DNA from: an uncultured Eubacteriales bacterium
GTDB lineage: Bacteria > Bacillota > Clostridia > Oscillospirales > Oscillospiraceae
NCBI GenBank assembly: GCA_905210385.1
Contig: CAJLWS010000068.1
Coordinates: forward strand, 1 to 7,559
Direction of reading: 5' to 3'
Length of the DNA stretch: 7,559 bases
Shown here: one piece after another, positions 6,051 through 7,559 of the stretch
Position numbering within the stretch: the stretch's first letter is position 1
Layout: the number at the start of each line of letters is the position of its first letter
Translations under genes and position numbers: made by a program
Notes under the pieces: model-generated
The model's database searches: none
What the model saw: only the letters and a program-made list of their open reading frames with translations
Told to the model about the DNA's origin: nothing

Positions 6051-7202
6051 TCAGCTCTCCTGGAGGAACAGCCGGCCCAGCAGGCCCCGGAACAGGTCGC
6101 CCACGGACAGCCGCTCCACCCCGGCGGAGGCCACCAGGTCAATGGCGTCCACCTGCTCCCCGTCCACCAGAACCGCCAGCTGCCCCAGCTTCTGCCCCTC
6201 CTCCACCGGGGCGGCCACGTTATCCGCCAGGGTGATCTGGGTGGTCACGTTCCCTGCCTTGCTTTTCTCCAGCAGGATGACGCACTCCCGGGCGGGGACG
6301 GGCTGGACGGTGTCCGCCTGACCCAGCAGCACGGGGACGGGGGGAATGGCCTGATCAGGGTAGACGGGAGTGAGGGCCCAGTTGGCAAAGCCGTAGTTGA
6401 GCAGAGCCTTGGCGCTCTCAAACCGGTCGTTGGAGGTGGGCGCGTGCATCACCACGGCGATCAGCTCCATCCCGTCCCGCTCCGCCGTGGCGGACAGGCA
6501 GTACAGGGCGGAGTCGGTGGAGCCGGTCTTCAGCCCGGTGGCCCCCTCGTAGTAGAAGATAAGCCGGTTGGTGTTGGACAGTTGGAACTGCCCGTCCCGG
6601 AGGGTGTCCATCCAGATGGTGGTGTACTGCCGGATGTCCGGGTGATTCAGAATGAGCTCCCGGCTCATCAGAGCGATGTCATAGGCGCAGGACACATGCC
6701 CTTCGGCGGGCAGGCCGGTGCAGTTGTGAAAAACCGTATGTTCCATACCCAGCTCCGCCGCCCGTTGGTTCATCCGCTCCACAAAAGACTCCTCGCTGCC
6801 GGCCAGGTGCTCGGCCAGGGCTACGGCACAGTCGTTGGCGGAGGCCACCGCCACCGCCTTCACCATATCGGACACGCTCATGTGCTCGTTCTCCTTCAGC
6901 CAGATCTGGGATCCACCCATGGAGCAGGCGTAGGCGGAGGCGGTCACCGTGTCCTCCCAAGACAGGTTGCCTGCGTCGATGGCCTCCATCACCAGCAGCA
7001 GGGTCATTACCTTGGTCACCGAGGCGGGCTCGTACTGGGCGTGGGCCTCTTGCTCATAGAGAATAGTGCCGGTGGACTTCTCCATTAACACGGCGCTTGG
7101 GGCAGTAATGGACACGCCGCTGGGGGCCTCGTCTGCGTGGGCGTAGGCCGGGACCAACCAGATGAGAGCGGTGGCCAGGGCCAGGGCGGTGATTCGTTTC
7201 AT
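6051..7202 (-). CDS. Secreted D-alanyl-D-alanine carboxypeptidase (S11, DacF-like)
   Basis: This 383-residue low-molecular-weight penicillin-binding protein removes the terminal D-Ala from peptidoglycan stem peptides outside the membrane and so limits cross-linking. A Sec signal peptide (hydrophobic core about 4-20, probable cleavage after AHA at 21-23) leads into the peptidase S11 domain. All three active-site motifs are present: SVTK (61-64, nucleophile Ser61), SAN (121-123) and KTG (225-227). A beta-rich PBP5-type C-terminal domain follows at about 275-365. The last 18 residues (VGDLFRGLLGRLFLQES region) look like a short amphipathic membrane-association helix. AAGAGG at 7211-7216 lies 8 bases before the start. 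The gene is convergent with the exporter and divergent from the rubredoxin gene. The DacF/DacB family is clear, the exact paralog is not, and a sporulation role cannot be inferred here. Confidence 0.95.
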   Translation of the reverse strand: MKRITALALATALIWLVPAYAHADEAPSGVSITAPSAVLMEKSTGTILYEQEAHAQYEPASVTKVMTLLLVMEAIDAGNLSWEDTVTASAYACSMGGSQIWLKENEHMSVSDMVKAVAVASANDCAVALAEHLAGSEESFVERMNQRAAELGMEHTVFHNCTGLPAEGHVSCAYDIALMSRELILNHPDIRQYTTIWMDTLRDGQFQLSNTNRLIFYYEGATGLKTGSTDSALYCLSATAERDGMELIAVVMHAPTSNDRFESAKALLNYGFANWALTPVYPDQAIPPVPVLLGQADTVQPVPARECVILLEKSKAGNVTTQITLADNVAAPVEEGQKLGQLAVLVDGEQVDAIDLVASAGVERLSVGDLFRGLLGRLFLQES

Positions 7203-7310
7203 GGTTTGAACCTCTTTTCCTCAGGGTTTGTTTCCAGCATGTGAAGTTTTCGCTGGTTCTATGCGCGCGCGGAGCTTGGAAAGAATAGGCGGGGAAAAAC
7301 CGCGCGGTGC

Positions 7311-7339
7311 TTGACAGAAAGGGAACAATCTGATATGTA
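7311..7339 (+). promoter_or_regulatory. Sigma-A type promoter of the rubredoxin gene
   Basis: A perfect -35 TTGACA (7311-7316) is followed after 17 bases by TATGTA (7334-7339), preceded by TGA to give an extended -10. Transcription would begin about 7346, leaving a leader of about 30 bases to the ATG at 7376. I could not find an equally good promoter for the divergent carboxypeptidase gene in the same 173-base gap; TATTCT read on the minus strand at 7282-7287 is a weak -10 candidate without a -35. Confidence 0.65.
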
Positions 7340-7375
7340 TAAGAGGCAACGACCATAAAAAAGGAGTGGAAAGCT

Positions 7376-7531
7376 ATGGAGAAATACGTGTGCGTGTGCG
7401 GCTATGAGTACGATCCGGCCGTGGGAGATCCCGACGGCGGCATCGCCCCCGGCACCCCCTTCGCCGATATCCCCGAGGATTGGGTATGTCCCGTGTGTGG
7501 CCTGGGTAAGGACGCCTTTAGCCCCGCCTGA
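7376..7531 (+). CDS. Rubredoxin with shortened first cysteine knuckle
   Basis: This is a 51-residue rubredoxin, a small cytosolic iron protein that carries single electrons, in anaerobes often to rubrerythrin, superoxide reductase or flavodiiron proteins that remove oxygen species. The core YDPAVGDPDGGIAPGTPF (about 12-29), the aromatic EDWVCPVCG (34-42) and the end GKDAF are classic. The second knuckle is CPVC (Cys38, Cys41). The first is Cys6-Val-Cys8-Gly, with one residue between the cysteines where the usual motif is CxxCG. All four iron ligands are still present, so the fold may tolerate it, but the geometry would change. AAGGAG at 7361-7366 lies 9 bases before the ATG. It appears monocistronic at least to the window end, where the last 28 bases show nothing recognisable. 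The family call is secure; the partner is unknown. Confidence 0.93.
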   Translation: MEKYVCVCGYEYDPAVGDPDGGIAPGTPFADIPEDWVCPVCGLGKDAFSPA

Positions 7532-7559
7532 GTTGAAAGAGAATAAAAACAGAGCGCGG

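Noticed and set aside
5069..7088. Long open frames antisense to exporter subunit 2 (5069-6142, minus) and to the carboxypeptidase (5985-7088, plus)
   Set aside because: Both run opposite genes with complete catalytic motifs, cross the intergenic hairpin and have shadow-type His/Gly/Val-rich composition.
7263..7307. GC repeats (GCGCGCGCGG and CCGCGCGG) between the divergent genes as an operator
   Set aside because: Only about six bases pair, and such runs are common by chance at this GC content; no known operator consensus fits.

Overview
The window is GC-rich bacterial DNA with strong Shine-Dalgarno sites (AAGGAG, AGGAGG). Its gene content points to a high-GC, anaerobic, Gram-positive Clostridia lineage, plausibly Oscillospiraceae (Flavonifractor or Pseudoflavonifractor-like). 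The grounds are a clostridial-type FtsH, a two-subunit multidrug-type ABC exporter, a DacF-like D,D-carboxypeptidase and a small free rubredoxin. The genus is inference.

Layout: positions 1-415 hold no convincing gene but carry a run of inverted repeats. An extended -10 promoter at 416-424 then leads into ftsH (467-2296, + strand), a membrane AAA+ zinc protease. A 14-bp hairpin lies in the short gap before an ABC exporter pair. The first subunit (2389-4147) is broken by two apparent one-base losses, one of them in a G run. The second (4163-5962) is intact, and its ribosome-binding site overlaps the stop codon of the first. An 18-bp hairpin separates the exporter from a convergent secreted D-Ala-D-Ala carboxypeptidase (6051-7202, - strand). 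That gene diverges from a 51-residue rubredoxin gene (7376-7531, + strand), which has its own clear promoter.

How the genes relate: the two ABC subunits fit a heterodimeric exporter of the BmrC/BmrD (TM287/TM288) type. Subunit 1 has Asp and Gln where the catalytic Glu and switch His should be, and subunit 2 has the matching degenerate signature (SAGQ), so one ATP site should be degenerate and the other active. FtsH (membrane protein quality control), the exporter and the carboxypeptidase (peptidoglycan trimming) all act at the cell envelope, but only the two exporter genes are clearly coupled. The rubredoxin is a separate electron-transfer gene.

No wholly new system is evident. The points most worth checking are the rubredoxin with a CxC instead of a CxxC first knuckle, the double frameshift in the exporter, and the hairpin-dense leader upstream of ftsH.
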